Shown here one piece after another: positions 40,414 to 50,686 of a stretch of 64,000 bases of DNA. The notes under the pieces are model-generated. The model did no database searches and was not told the origin of the DNA. It worked only from the letters and a program-made list of their open reading frames with translations. The position numbers and the translations under genes are program-made. This DNA comes from Methylobacterium planeticum. GTDB lineage: Bacteria > Pseudomonadota > Alphaproteobacteria > Rhizobiales > Beijerinckiaceae. The first letter of the stretch is position 1, and each line of letters begins with the position of its first letter. The stretch spans positions 1-64,000 of the forward strand of contig NZ_VZZJ01000024.1 in the NCBI RefSeq assembly GCF_008806345.1, written 5' to 3'.

Positions 40414-42699
40414 ATGCTCAAGCGAACACCCACCCTGCATTATCAAGGCGCGCCTGCGCCACACGTGCGGTCGGACGATGCCGGCGGTGTGTTCCATCCC
40501 CTCAGCATCTTGCGATTCATGCGCCGGCAGGTGGTCGTGATCGCGATGGTGCTGCTCGCCGCTCTCGGAATTGCGTTGACCTACGTCCTGCTGGCTTCTC
40601 CCGTCTATCTCGGGAGGTCGAGCCTCCTGCTCGATACCCGGCGACTGCAAATATTCCAGCAGTCATCGTTCGTGAGCGAAGTCAATTTCGATCAACCGGT
40701 CGTCGACAGTCAGATCGAGATCGTGAAATCCGAGGCGGTCGCCCGAAACGTCGTCGAGAACCTCAGACTCGACGACGATCCCGAATTCACCGGCCAAGCC
40801 TCCCGTCTTTCCGGATTCATCAAAGACATGTTGCCGCACTGGCTTCTGGTGAGGCTTGCGGAGCGCAACACGCCGAGCGCGACCAACGCCGCGGAAGAGC
40901 GGACGCAAACCGCCATCCGGCACCTCCGGGCGAACCTCGTCGTGCAACGCGTCCGATTGACGTATGTCATCGATATCGGGTTCACTTCGCGGGATGCGGC
41001 GAAAGCGGTCGCGGTCGCGAATGCGGTCGCCGACGCATTCATCGCCGACCAGACTCAGATCAAGCAGAGCACCACCAAACGGGCAGCAGCTTGGCTGCAG
41101 GAGCGGATGATCGAGCTTCGCGAGCAAGCTGTCGCGGCGGATAGAGCCGTCCAGGAATTCAAGACCAAAAACAACATCGTGCAGATCGGCGGGACCTCCC
41201 TCGACGAGCAGAAGCTCACGCAGCTGACGACCCAGCTCATCACCGCTCGGGAGCAGACGGCGGAGACCCGCGCGAAGGTCGAGCGCGTGACCGAGATGTT
41301 GGCGAGCCGGGCCCCCGATGCGATCCTCTCGGCGACCCTGCAGAACGACGTCATGAACCGTCTGAGGCAGCAGTTCGTCGATCTTTCGCGCCAGGAAGCC
41401 TACTACCTGCCACGACTCGGCGCCGATCATGAAGTTCTGGTCAATCTGCACAAGGAGATGCGGCAGATCGAAGAGGCGACGAGAACCGAGTTGAAGCGCA
41501 TCGCCGAAGGATACCAGAGCGATCTCCGTCTCGCCAAGGCGCGCGAGGAAGCGGCCGAGGTCCGATTGAGCGAGCAGACGAAACATGAAGCCGGCATGAG
41601 GCAGGAGCACGGCGCCCTCAAGGTGCTCGAGAGTACGGCGAAATCCTATCAGGCCCTTCACGACACGTTCCTGCAGCGCTTCATGGAGGCGACGCAGCAG
41701 CAAAACTTCGCGAGCACGGAGGCCCGCGTGATCACGACGGCCTCGCGCGCCGAGAAGGTCGCGCCCAAACCCACCCTCGTGCTGGCGTTGGCGACCGTGC
41801 TCGGATTGGGCGTCGGCTTCGGCCTCGGCTACCTGCGCGAGCGTCTCGAGAGCGTGGTTCGCACGCCGCGCGAACTGGAGGATGCCCTCGGCATCGCGTG
41901 CCTCGGAACGCTGCCCGTCATCAAGACCAAACGCATTCGTGCGAGCCGCGCGAAGGCGCTGTCCCCGCCGCTCGAGGAGGGCGGGGACCGGGTTCTCTGT
42001 CAGGATCCGGGCGTGACGCGCCAGGTGCTCCTGACGCCGTTCTCCCGGTTCGCCGAAACCATCCGTCGCATCAAGGTCGCCGCCGACACGACCAGCGTGA
42101 GCCGAGACGTGCTGGTGCTCGGCGTGGTTTCCGCCGTCTCGCGGGAAGGCAAGACCACGCTGTCGGCCAACCTTGCGCAATTGCTGTCGAATGTCGGAGC
42201 CTCGACGTTGCTGATCGACGGCGACCTGCGCAATCCCTCGCTGACCAAGGCTCTGGCACCGACCGCGCAGGCGGGCCTGATCGAAGCGCTTCGCGGCGTC
42301 CCGGTCGAAACCCTCCTGTGGCATGACGCGACCACGGGGCTCGACTTCCTCCCCGCCGCACTCGAAACCCCGATCGCTCACACGAGCGATCTGCTCGCGT
42401 CTCCCGCGATGGCCAATCTGGTGAAGGCGGCAAGGTCCCGCTACGAGTACATCGTCATCGATTTTCCGCCCCTTGCACCGGTCGTCGACGCGATGGCGGC
42501 GAGCCACCTCGTGGATTATTTCGTTCTCGTCGTCGAATGGAGACGCACCTCGACCGATGTCGTGATCGAGGCTCTCGAATCCGCCGAGCCGGTCCAGAGT
42601 CGCATCCTCGGCGCCGTCCTCAACAAGGTCGATTCCCGGGCGCTGAAGAAAATCGACGAAAGTACTGAGAGATACTACAGGAAATACGACAATATTTGA
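40414..42699 (+). CDS. Polysaccharide co-polymerase and tyrosine autokinase, Wzc/ExoP-like
   Basis: A 761-residue inner-membrane protein. The first helix is at about residues 35-53 (VVVIAMVLLAALGIALTYVL), followed by a Wzz domain and a long periplasmic coiled coil (about 200-430). The second helix is at about 452-470 (LVLALATVLGLGVGFGLGYL). The cytosolic BY-kinase has Walker A VVSAVSREGKTTLSANLAQL, Walker A' LLIDGDLRNPSL and Walker B YIVIDFPPLAPVVDA. The tail ERYYRKYDNI supplies tyrosines for autophosphorylation. It sets chain length and links polymerase to the export pore. It lies 58 bases after the ExoF-like gene. Confidence 0.9.
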   Translation: MLKRTPTLHYQGAPAPHVRSDDAGGVFHPLSILRFMRRQVVVIAMVLLAALGIALTYVLLASPVYLGRSSLLLDTRRLQIFQQSSFVSEVNFDQPVVDSQIEIVKSEAVARNVVENLRLDDDPEFTGQASRLSGFIKDMLPHWLLVRLAERNTPSATNAAEERTQTAIRHLRANLVVQRVRLTYVIDIGFTSRDAAKAVAVANAVADAFIADQTQIKQSTTKRAAAWLQERMIELREQAVAADRAVQEFKTKNNIVQIGGTSLDEQKLTQLTTQLITAREQTAETRAKVERVTEMLASRAPDAILSATLQNDVMNRLRQQFVDLSRQEAYYLPRLGADHEVLVNLHKEMRQIEEATRTELKRIAEGYQSDLRLAKAREEAAEVRLSEQTKHEAGMRQEHGALKVLESTAKSYQALHDTFLQRFMEATQQQNFASTEARVITTASRAEKVAPKPTLVLALATVLGLGVGFGLGYLRERLESVVRTPRELEDALGIACLGTLPVIKTKRIRASRAKALSPPLEEGGDRVLCQDPGVTRQVLLTPFSRFAETIRRIKVAADTTSVSRDVLVLGVVSAVSREGKTTLSANLAQLLSNVGASTLLIDGDLRNPSLTKALAPTAQAGLIEALRGVPVETLLWHDATTGLDFLPAALETPIAHTSDLLASPAMANLVKAARSRYEYIVIDFPPLAPVVDAMAASHLVDYFVLVVEWRRTSTDVVIEALESAEPVQSRILGAVLNKVDSRALKKIDESTERYYRKYDNI

Positions 42700-42726
42700 T
42701 TGCATGACCAGCAAGATGCCTGCCGC

Positions 42727-43446
42727 ATGTCGGACTCGAGTGAGTACCACCATCTGGAACTGGAGATCGCGCTGAATCCAGCCGATCAGCGGCATATCCT
42801 GCCGCCGGTACGACCGGACCAGCTGCGCATACTCGATATCGGGTGCGGGATGGGGCAGACCCTGCGGGCGCTGCGGCTCGGCATGTCGGCCGAGGGCTGG
42901 GGCATCGACGTCGATTTCGAGGCCATCGCGCTCGGCAACAGACTGGCGGCGGAGAATATTCACCTCCTGGTGGGCGCGGGCGAGACTCTCCCGTTTCCGA
43001 ACGGGTATTTCGATCTCGTCTTCTCACGGGTTGCTCTGCCGTACATGGTCCTACCGACAGCATTTTCGGAGATCGCGCGCGTTCTCCGCACCGGCGGCGA
43101 GGTCTGGTGCGTGCTGCACCCGCCGCGGATGCTGCTCGATCGATGCCGCGAGAAATTCTGGAAACTGGATCTGCCAGGGTTGGCCTATTGTGTATTCATT
43201 GCATTGAATAGCCTCCTGCTCTACGCCCTCGGCCGACAGATGCGCGTGATGGGCCTGTGCGAGACGGTGCAGACCCCGGGCCGGGTCTGGCGCCTGATGA
43301 CGGCCGTCGGCCTTCGGAGCATACCGGTCGATCGATCGCCGTTCATGGTCGTGCGAGCGATCAAGATGCAGGGTTCTCCGGGGCCGGCTCCCGGTCGCAC
43401 GACGTCGACCGGGGACGAGCATCGTCCCGGGGACCCCTGCGGCTAG
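42727..43446 (+). CDS. Class I SAM-dependent methyltransferase
   Basis: A 239-residue enzyme with ILDIGCGMGQTLRALRLG (SAM motif I), WGIDVDFEAI, YFDLVFSRVALPYMVLP and EIARVLRTGGEVWCVLHPPR, typical of Methyltransf_11. ATG 42727 lies 27 bases after the kinase stop. It probably methylates a sugar or lipid intermediate of the polysaccharide. It ends in a CTAG shared with the convergent AsnB gene, so the two stop codons overlap. Confidence 0.85.
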   Translation: MSDSSEYHHLELEIALNPADQRHILPPVRPDQLRILDIGCGMGQTLRALRLGMSAEGWGIDVDFEAIALGNRLAAENIHLLVGAGETLPFPNGYFDLVFSRVALPYMVLPTAFSEIARVLRTGGEVWCVLHPPRMLLDRCREKFWKLDLPGLAYCVFIALNSLLLYALGRQMRVMGLCETVQTPGRVWRLMTAVGLRSIPVDRSPFMVVRAIKMQGSPGPAPGRTTSTGDEHRPGDPCG

Positions 43447-45365
43447 GCGTGACTGTCCAGCCAGGCTTCGAACATCAGCACGTCCCAGAGGAGGTAATGC
43501 CAACGCCGGCGGCCCTGCTTGTGCTCGCTCCACAGGGCACGGATGGGTGCCGGGTCGAGAAAGCCCTCGCGGCGAAGGCGCTCTTCGGACAGCAGGTCCT
43601 CCGCCCAGTCCCTCAGGGGGCCGCTGAGCCAGTGTTCGATCGGAACGCCAAATCCCATCTTGGGCCGGTCTATGAGGGCGCGCGGCACGTAACGATCCAA
43701 AAGCGACCTCAGGACGCGCTTGCCCACGTTGTCGCGCAACTTCCATTCGGGCGGCAGCCTCCACGATTCCTCGACCACCCGATGGTCCAGGAACGGCACC
43801 CGCGCTTCCAGGCTGACCGCCATGCTCGCGCGATCGACCTTCACGAGGATGTCGTCCGGAAGGTAGGTCCGCATGTCGGTGAGCATCATCCGATCGATCA
43901 TCGTCGCGCCCTGAGCGCAGAAGTCCATGGAGTTCCCGCCCGATTGCTGACGCGTGCCGAGCACGACGGAGTCGGATTCACGCCAGTGCGAGACGAGATT
44001 GCGGTAATATTCCTGTTCGGAGGCAACCCGCATCACGTGGGCCAGCTTCGGCAGCCGGTCGGCCAGATGCGCCACCTGCAGCCTCGCGGGCAGCACGCAT
44101 TCGGCGACTGCCGAGATTGGCTTGGGATACCGCGATATCGCTTCCGCCAGCACCCGGCGTGCGGGCAGAGGCAGCCGGGAGAGCAGCTGCCAAGTGCGCA
44201 GCCCGTCGACGTAGCGGGTATAGCCGCCGAACAGCTCGTCGCCGCCATCGCCGGATAAGCTGACCGTGACGTGTTCCCGCGTGAGCTTCGAGAGCAGGAA
44301 GGTGGGGATCTGGGACGAGTCGGCGAACGGCTCGTCCCAGATCGCGGGCAATTGAGGCACCAGCGCCAGGGCGTCCGCGGGCGTGACCGTCAGTTCCGTG
44401 TGATCGGTGCCGAGATGGGAGGCGACCGCACGGGCATGCTCGGCCTCATTGTAGGCCGTCTCGGCGAACCCGACCGTGAAGGTCCGGACCGGGGAATTGC
44501 TCTGCGCCTGCATGAGTGCCGCGATCAAGGTCGAGTCGATCCCCCCGGACAGGAAGGCGCCGAGCGGTACGTCGGCGGCCATGCGGATCCGTACGGAATC
44601 CCGTAGGAGGTCGTGCAGCCGATGTTCGATGTCGTCCGGCTGCTCATGGCGAACGGCCAGTCCGGCCCGCGCCGCCGAAGAGATGTCCCAATACGCGACG
44701 CTGTTCGGCAGGGGTGCGTAGGGATCCGAGATCTCGACGAAATGCGCCGGGTCAAGTTTGGCGACGCCGCGATAGATCGACCGCGGGGCCGGTACGTAAT
44801 TGTACTGCAGGAAGCGGGCGACGGACTCGCGGTCGATCTCCGGACGCCAGTCCGGATGGGCTCCGAAGGCCTTCAGTTCCGACCCGAAGAACAGGGTCGA
44901 GCCGCAGTGACCGTAGTAGAGCGGCTTCTCGCCCATTCGGTCCCGCGCGAGCGTGAGCGTTCGCGTCGACCGGCGCCAGATCGCCAACGCGAACATCCCG
45001 TTCGCGCGCTCGAGGGCACCGCGGATGCCCCACAGGCCGAGCGCGGCCGCGAATGTCTCCGTGTCCGAGTGACCGCGCCAGCGCGGCGCCCGGTCGCCCT
45101 GCTCCATCTCGCGGCGGATGTCGAGGTGATTGTAGATTTCCCCGTTGAAGATGACAACGTAATCGCCGCAGGGCGACAACATCGGCTGATCACCGGCGGA
45201 AGACAGATCCAGGATCGCGAGGCGCCGATGACCGAGAGCGATGCCCGCGCAGGCATCGGTCCAGCTGCCCGAACCGTCGGGGCCCCGGTGCGCGATCCGA
45301 GCGGCCATCCGTTCGACGAGCCCCTTCTCAACCGACCGTCCCCAATATCCGACAATGCCGCACAT
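43443..45365 (-). CDS. Asparagine synthase-like amidotransferase (AsnB type)
   Basis: A 640-residue protein beginning MCGIVGYWG; Cys2 is the glutaminase nucleophile. The N-terminal domain has RIAHRGPDGSGSW, LGHRRLAILDLS and VIFNGEIYNHLDIRREME. The C-terminal synthetase domain has PLGAFLSGGIDSTLIAALM (the SGGxDS ATP loop) and VSLSGDGGDELFGGYTRY. In polysaccharide loci this family amidates uronic acids or modifies sugars rather than making asparagine. It is last in a six-gene operon, overlapping the glycosyltransferase stop by one base. Confidence 0.9.
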   Translation of the reverse strand: MCGIVGYWGRSVEKGLVERMAARIAHRGPDGSGSWTDACAGIALGHRRLAILDLSSAGDQPMLSPCGDYVVIFNGEIYNHLDIRREMEQGDRAPRWRGHSDTETFAAALGLWGIRGALERANGMFALAIWRRSTRTLTLARDRMGEKPLYYGHCGSTLFFGSELKAFGAHPDWRPEIDRESVARFLQYNYVPAPRSIYRGVAKLDPAHFVEISDPYAPLPNSVAYWDISSAARAGLAVRHEQPDDIEHRLHDLLRDSVRIRMAADVPLGAFLSGGIDSTLIAALMQAQSNSPVRTFTVGFAETAYNEAEHARAVASHLGTDHTELTVTPADALALVPQLPAIWDEPFADSSQIPTFLLSKLTREHVTVSLSGDGGDELFGGYTRYVDGLRTWQLLSRLPLPARRVLAEAISRYPKPISAVAECVLPARLQVAHLADRLPKLAHVMRVASEQEYYRNLVSHWRESDSVVLGTRQQSGGNSMDFCAQGATMIDRMMLTDMRTYLPDDILVKVDRASMAVSLEARVPFLDHRVVEESWRLPPEWKLRDNVGKRVLRSLLDRYVPRALIDRPKMGFGVPIEHWLSGPLRDWAEDLLSEERLRREGFLDPAPIRALWSEHKQGRRRWHYLLWDVLMFEAWLDSHA

Positions 45366-46537
45366 CACGCGTTACCTCGTTGGGGGATCAACTCGTCGTA
45401 GAGCGTGCCATAAGCGCTGACCGCGCGTTCGAGGCTGTAATGGTCGAGGACGCGCGCGCGCGCCGCCTCGCCGCGTCCCTGGCGATCGGCGGCGAGGCTC
45501 GCCGCGAGCATCGCGTCCACGAGCGCCACGGGATCTTCGCGGGGAACCATCCAGCCGGTGCCCCCGAGGATCTCGGCCGCATCTCCGACGTCGTTGGCCA
45601 CCACTGGCACGCCGGCCGCCATCGCCTCGCCGACGCAGTTGGGAAAGGCCTCCGCCCGCGACGAGAGCACGTAGACATCGAACGCGTGCATGACGCGGCT
45701 GGCGTCGGGCCTGTCTCCGAGCGCGAGCGTACGGTCGCGCAGGGGAGCGGGAAGGTCGTGGACGAGCATTTCCGTGCCCGGTCCGCACAACACGAGGCGA
45801 AGATTCGGCGTGCGCGCCGCGACGGCAGCCGCAGCCGCGATGAGCAGGTCATAGCCCTTGACCCTGTGGTTGCGGGCGACGGCACCGAAGACCAGGTCGC
45901 CGTCTGCGAGGCCGAGCCCGCGACGGAGTTCGCGCCGCTCCGCCGGGTCCAGGGGTGTGAACAGCGAGGGCGGGAACCCATTCGGAATCACGGCGCTGCG
46001 GCGCCTGGAATATCCGTATGCCTCATGATGTTCGCAGGCGGTCCTGCTGTTGTAGAGAATGGCGGCCGGGTGCGCCGAGAGAAGCGCGTTCATCCGGATG
46101 ACCCATCTCGTCGCGCGGGGCTGGTCCGACAGATCGTGCAGACTCTGACGGATGCCCCAGATGGTCGGAACCCCCGTGGCCAGCCCGGCGAGTGAGGCGG
46201 CTAGATTGCCGTGATACATCCAGCCGTGGACGAGGTTCGGCCGCCACCTGCGGGCTATGCGAGTCAGCTTCAGGGCCGCCCGCGACAGCCCTGCATGGTT
46301 CACGATCCTCAGCGTCTCGAGTTCCGCCCCGGCCGCCAGGAGCGCTGCGCCCTGCGTGCCTTCGTCACGCAGCGAGACGATCAGGTGCTGAAACCGCTCC
46401 CGGTCGCTCTGCGCGATCAGCCGGACCAGCGCGCGCTCCGCCCCGCCGGTGACCAGGCTGGTGATCACGTGCAGGATGTTCCGCTTCGCGCCGGGACCGA
46501 TTCTGTTGGCAACGAGCGGCACCGATTCCGAATTCAT
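45365..46537 (-). CDS. Glycosyltransferase family 4-like
   Basis: A 390-residue GT-B enzyme. The N-terminal fold opens ILHVITSLVTGGAERALVRL. The C-terminal GT1 domain has VFGAVARNHRVKGYDLLIAA, LVLCGPGTEML and SSRAEAFPNCVGEAMAAGVP, with the ExxxxE catalytic/nucleotide pattern. ATG 46537 overlaps the polymerase stop (ATGA). It transfers a sugar to the lipid-linked repeat at the cytosolic membrane face; donor unknown. Confidence 0.88.
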   Translation of the reverse strand: MNSESVPLVANRIGPGAKRNILHVITSLVTGGAERALVRLIAQSDRERFQHLIVSLRDEGTQGAALLAAGAELETLRIVNHAGLSRAALKLTRIARRWRPNLVHGWMYHGNLAASLAGLATGVPTIWGIRQSLHDLSDQPRATRWVIRMNALLSAHPAAILYNSRTACEHHEAYGYSRRRSAVIPNGFPPSLFTPLDPAERRELRRGLGLADGDLVFGAVARNHRVKGYDLLIAAAAAVAARTPNLRLVLCGPGTEMLVHDLPAPLRDRTLALGDRPDASRVMHAFDVYVLSSRAEAFPNCVGEAMAAGVPVVANDVGDAAEILGGTGWMVPREDPVALVDAMLAASLAADRQGRGEAARARVLDHYSLERAVSAYGTLYDELIPQRGNA

Positions 46538-47772
46538 GACCAGGATCTCAGGTTTGCCGGCCGGCCAGCCACGCGCGACCCGATCGCGACCTGCCAGCGG
46601 GAGGCCTCGCCGGGAGCGGTCACGGCGAGCACCAGCACCAGCGCGATGCCCGGCACGTCCAGCATGTTGTGGGAGAAGAAGCTCGCGAACGCGAACAGGA
46701 GGACAAGAAGCCGCCCGCTGCCCGTCGCGGCGGACAGGGCCACGGCGAGGAGCGCGCAGTAGATCCCGAAACCGACGAGCCCCATCTCGGCGAGGAACAT
46801 CGCGTACGCGTTGTGCGTGCTGACCCGAAAGTCCCACTCGAAGGTATATCCGATCCCGCGGCCCAGGATCGGAGCTGAGTAGAACGTCTGCAGTCCGAGC
46901 TCGAGGGCCGCTTGCCGCTCCAGAGCGGAGGCATCATCGAGGTTGGCGCCGTAGGCACCGAGCCGGACGACCGTATTGGGATCGAGATACGAAGCCAAGC
47001 TGGTTGTCGCCACGAACTCGTAGAGGCCGCCGGTGGCGTAGAGCACGGACAGGAAAGCCAGAACCACGCCGATCGCGCCGACGAAGATGAAGCGGCCGCG
47101 ACCGCCGCCGAAATGGCCCAACAGAGCCTGCCCGCTCAGGCCGATGATGAGCATCAGCCACGCGCCGCGCGAGAACGTCGCGAACACGCCGGGCGTGACG
47201 ACCGCCCAGAGCAGGCAATTCCTCCCCACCCGGGATTGCGAGGATGCGACGATCGCCAGAGCGACCAGCATGAAGCCGGCGTCATTGGGATTGAGGTAGA
47301 AGCCGGCCCCCCGACCGGGAACGGTCGAGAACGTCGGAACGAAGAAGTCGTATATCGCCAGACCGGATCCGAGCAGAGCCGTGACGAGGCAGGCGAACCG
47401 CAGGGACTCGGCCGCACCTCGGCGACGAAACAACGGTACGCACACGACCATGAACGCGACCGGCTTCCACAGCGTGACGAGCCTCTCGATCGTGATCTCA
47501 CTCTGGCTGGAATAGAGGAACGAGGCCGCGACCCACACCGCGTAGACACCCAGAAGCGCGATGAACCGCGCCTGCCAGCGCGTCAGCACGAACGAGCGCC
47601 CGTCGCCGAACGCCAGGTCCGCGAACGCGCAGGCGAACAGAGCCGCGAGGCAGACGACCTGCCCGTAGAGTGGTGGAACCCCATAGACAAAGTCGATGGC
47701 TTGGTCGCAGTAACTGGCGAGGTAGGCCAATACGATGCCGACGATCAGATTGATGGGCTGAGTGACGGTCAT
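46534..47772 (-). CDS. O-antigen polymerase/ligase-like membrane protein (Wzy)
   Basis: A 412-residue protein with about ten hydrophobic helices. The Wzy_C-like loop has YSAPILGRGIGYTFEWDFRVSTHNAYAM-type spacing, including the H-N-A-Y motif typical of O-antigen ligase-like polymerases, and ENG-equivalent FYLNPNDAGFM. It is expected to join repeat units in the periplasm. It is coupled on both sides by ATGA overlaps with glycosyltransferase genes. Confidence 0.85.
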   Translation of the reverse strand: MTVTQPINLIVGIVLAYLASYCDQAIDFVYGVPPLYGQVVCLAALFACAFADLAFGDGRSFVLTRWQARFIALLGVYAVWVAASFLYSSQSEITIERLVTLWKPVAFMVVCVPLFRRRGAAESLRFACLVTALLGSGLAIYDFFVPTFSTVPGRGAGFYLNPNDAGFMLVALAIVASSQSRVGRNCLLWAVVTPGVFATFSRGAWLMLIIGLSGQALLGHFGGGRGRFIFVGAIGVVLAFLSVLYATGGLYEFVATTSLASYLDPNTVVRLGAYGANLDDASALERQAALELGLQTFYSAPILGRGIGYTFEWDFRVSTHNAYAMFLAEMGLVGFGIYCALLAVALSAATGSGRLLVLLFAFASFFSHNMLDVPGIALVLVLAVTAPGEASRWQVAIGSRVAGRPANLRSWS

Positions 47773-48866
47773 GCGGCCACGCCTCTCAGGCAGGAGAGCC
47801 ATTGGTCCGCAATCCGCGCGATGGCGTGCCGCTCGCGCGCCTCGACCGCGGTCGAGGCGGCACCGGGCCAGCTTCCGCCGAGCAACGTGCGGAGTGCCGA
47901 GGCGAAGCAGGCCGCGTCGGTATTGCGCGGAGCCAGCACGCCGTTGACGCCTCGGGCGACGAGATGCCGAACGCCCGTCGGGCAATCGATCGCCGCGACC
48001 GGCACCCCGCTCGCGACGGCTTCCAGGAGGGCGTTCGGATAGCCTTCGAAGGAGGAGGTGAGCGCGAAGGCCTCGGCCAGCCCGAACCACTCGGCCATAT
48101 TTCCGATCTGACCCGGCAGCGACACCCGGTCCTCGATCCCGAGCCGTCTCGTATCGGCTTCGAGCATGGCCCGCGACGGGCCTTCGCCGGCGATGACAAG
48201 GTGCCAGCCGCGCGCCACGTCCCCCGCGCGAGCGAACGCTTCGAGGAGCAGGTCGAAGCGCTTCTCCGGCGACAATCGGCCGACCGACAGGAGCAGGCGT
48301 CTGTCCGCAGGCACGATCGCCGTGGGCGAAACGACCGGCATCGCCGACGGAATGGGCCAGAGCACGGGATTGGGGATCACACACCCGCGGGCAGACGGGA
48401 GCTGCTCGGCGAGCCACCGCGCCCCGTCATCGGTTTGCATGACAACGACATCGGCGAAGCGGTAGAGGCCGCGTCGTGCGAACTCGAATGTCGGCGTGAG
48501 CGGGCAGGCCGGCGGGTAGGTCCGCTCGCTCACCACCAGCGGGATCGCGAGGCCGATTCGCGCCAGGATGGCCGCGAGGTTCACGTTGCTGAGGAAGGCG
48601 ATCGCCCCATCGAAGTCGCTGTCGAGCATGATCTGCCGAAGCGCGAGCAGACGCCGGATGCGGCCGCGCTCCACCTCGCCGGGCCCTCCATCAAGCGAAC
48701 GCACCGTCACCTCGGGGCTGAGCGCGAATGCCGGTTCGACGTAGCGTCCGAAGGTCGTGACCAGCGTAACGAGATGGCCTTCTGCCACCCAGTGGTTGGC
48801 GAGCAGCGTCATCACGCGCTCGGCGCCACCGCTGCCCAAGGTGCTCAGGAGCAGGAGAAGTTTCAT
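47769..48866 (-). CDS. Glycosyltransferase family 4-like
   Basis: A 365-residue GT-B enzyme, opening LLLLLSTLGSGGAERVMTLL. Its GT1 part has LLSVGRLSPEKRFDLLLEAF, LVIAGEGPSRAMLEA and SSFEGYPNALLEAVASGVPV. It is clearly related to the next gene upstream (same GGAERV and SSFEGxPNALLEA motifs), suggesting an old duplication. ATG 48866 overlaps the neighbour's stop (ATGA). Confidence 0.88.
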   Translation of the reverse strand: MKLLLLLSTLGSGGAERVMTLLANHWVAEGHLVTLVTTFGRYVEPAFALSPEVTVRSLDGGPGEVERGRIRRLLALRQIMLDSDFDGAIAFLSNVNLAAILARIGLAIPLVVSERTYPPACPLTPTFEFARRGLYRFADVVVMQTDDGARWLAEQLPSARGCVIPNPVLWPIPSAMPVVSPTAIVPADRRLLLSVGRLSPEKRFDLLLEAFARAGDVARGWHLVIAGEGPSRAMLEADTRRLGIEDRVSLPGQIGNMAEWFGLAEAFALTSSFEGYPNALLEAVASGVPVAAIDCPTGVRHLVARGVNGVLAPRNTDAACFASALRTLLGGSWPGAASTAVEARERHAIARIADQWLSCLRGVAA

Positions 48867-49987
48867 GGGTGCGCGGCTAGATCGGTGAAAAGCGCTTCCC
48901 AGCGCGCCGCAATTGCCGCGATCTCGAACCGTCCGGCCCCCGCGAGCGCGCGAGCGCCCAGGGCCTCGCGTGCCACGGGCCGATCCATCATGGTCCCGAG
49001 CGCATCGGTCAGCGCGGCGAAATCGTTCGGCGCGACGAGGATCCCGTCCTCGTCGTGCGTCAGGATCGTGGAGGGACCGGTCGGGCAGTCGAACGCGACG
49101 CAGGCTGCACCGGCACAATACGCCTCGAGGAGAGCGTTGGGAAAACCCTCGAAACTCGACGCCAGGACGAACAGGTCGGCGCGCCCGATCCAGGTCTCCA
49201 CATTGGCTATGCGCCCCAGGAGGTGGATGCGTTCAGCGCAGGCACTGGCCCTGCGGCGGGCCTCGAGCAGGTCACGCTCCTCGCCGTGCCCAAGGATGAC
49301 CAGATGCCAGTCCGGCCGGGTACGCGCGAGCGCGTCGAAGGTTCGCAGCAGTTCGGCGAACTGCTTCTGCGGCGCCAGCCGTCCGACGGAGAGCAACAGG
49401 CGGCTCTGCGGCGGAAGCAGCGATGGCGGCGAAACCTCAGGGCCGGACCGGCCGCCCTCAAGGATTGGATTGTGGATGACCTCGACGCGCCGGGCGAAAC
49501 TCCGGGTGCGGAGCCAGTCGGCAGCCTGCTCCGTCTGTGCGACCACGGCGTCGAGGCGCGCGTAAGCGAGGGGCCGCGCGGCTCGCCAAAGGGGAGACAA
49601 ATCCGAGAATGGAGGATAGATCCGCTCGGTACCGATCCGGAGAGCGCTACGAGGCGCGCGCGCCAAAGCGAGCAGGATCGACGGCGTGCTCATCATGCCG
49701 ACCACGACGTCCGGTCGTCGCGATCGGAGAACCGAGCCGATGGCGGCGATGCGCCGCCGGTTGGCGACCAGGGCCGCGGCGACAGACGACGAGCGCGTGT
49801 CCAAGCCCAACGGCTCGATGGAGACCCTGTCATCGACGGCGTAGGCTTGCCCATCGTCTCCGTCAGCGGCACTCAGAAGGACGATCGTCACCTCGTGCCG
49901 CGCGTCGACCCAATGGTTCGCCAACGCCACGGTGACACGCTCGGCGCCTCCTCCGGACAGCGAGTATATGATGAACATGATCCGCAT
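48863..49987 (-). CDS. Glycosyltransferase family 4-like
   Basis: A 374-residue GT-B enzyme: MFIIYSLSGGGAERVTVALANHWV at the N-terminus (motif split here across a longer run), LLSVGRLAPQKQFAELLRTF, LVILGHGEERDLLEA and ASSFEGFPNALLEAYCAGAA. It is a paralog of the following gene and is closest in type to amylovoran/PssD-like transferases. It begins four bases after the decayed flippase frame, so the promoter may lie within or before that remnant. Confidence 0.88.
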   Translation of the reverse strand: MRIMFIIYSLSGGGAERVTVALANHWVDARHEVTIVLLSAADGDDGQAYAVDDRVSIEPLGLDTRSSSVAAALVANRRRIAAIGSVLRSRRPDVVVGMMSTPSILLALARAPRSALRIGTERIYPPFSDLSPLWRAARPLAYARLDAVVAQTEQAADWLRTRSFARRVEVIHNPILEGGRSGPEVSPPSLLPPQSRLLLSVGRLAPQKQFAELLRTFDALARTRPDWHLVILGHGEERDLLEARRRASACAERIHLLGRIANVETWIGRADLFVLASSFEGFPNALLEAYCAGAACVAFDCPTGPSTILTHDEDGILVAPNDFAALTDALGTMMDRPVAREALGARALAGAGRFEIAAIAARWEALFTDLAAHP

Positions 49988-49990
49988 GCG

Positions 49991-50686
49991 TCAGAGCTCG
50001 ACGGAGGGCCGGGCGTAGACACGCATCAGCAGGTGATCACCGGCCACGCTCAGGGCTGTCGCCACGATCCCGCCCGTGACGCCGCCGGAGGGGCCGCGCG
50101 CGGACGCGGCGCCGATCGGGGCGATCGCGGTCGTCCCCGTGAGCCGCGACGGGGCCTCCCGGTGCCCCGTCATCGACAGCAGCGTGCCGATCGGACCGCT
50201 GGCCGCGCTCACCCAATAGCCGGTGGAGACGATCACGAGGATGGGTCGGGCCTGACCGTCGGCGTCACCGGACAGGAGAGCCAACAGCCGGCGGCCAGCG
50301 GCGGCGAAACAGATCGTGATGGCGAGCGAATTCGTGGTGACCGGCTGCACGGTCCGACAGAGCTGTCGCGGGCGTCCGAATGCACGCTCCCGGGAGAGCC
50401 GCGCGATGGGCGGCGAGGTGACATTCGGGAATACGTGAAGTGCGCAGGTGAGCAGAATCGCGCCCGCGGTTCCGATCCGGTCGTGGGCGACGTCCTGTGG
50501 GAGCCCGATCATCCCGACGATGACGGCGTCGACCTGCGCATTCAAGAGCAGCGCGGCGTTGGCGATCAGCACGAACGTGGCGCCCGCGAGCAGGATGACG
50601 GGCGCGGCAAGGAGCTCGATGCGTTGCGCACGGAAGAGTTCGCGCCTCCCGACCAGGACGGTCGCTGTCGAACGGCTGATCACGAC
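49991..50686 (-). pseudogene. Decayed second copy of the Wzx flippase (C-terminal half with internal deletion)
   Basis: The frame aligns by eye with the intact flippase at 54754: LVGRRELFRAQ against LVGKRELFRAQ, then after a gap of about 75 residues ALLLNAQVDAVIVGMIG against ALLLNAQIDTVVVGVIG, QARPILVIVSTGYWVSAASG against AQPILVIISTGYLLNAACG, and TALSVAGDHLLMRVYAR against TALSVAAYHLLMRFYAR. Hydrophobic helices are interrupted by Pro, Gly, Arg and Asp, and the N-terminal half is missing. It is probably non-functional, the remains of a replaced flippase gene at its original place in the operon. Confidence 0.65.
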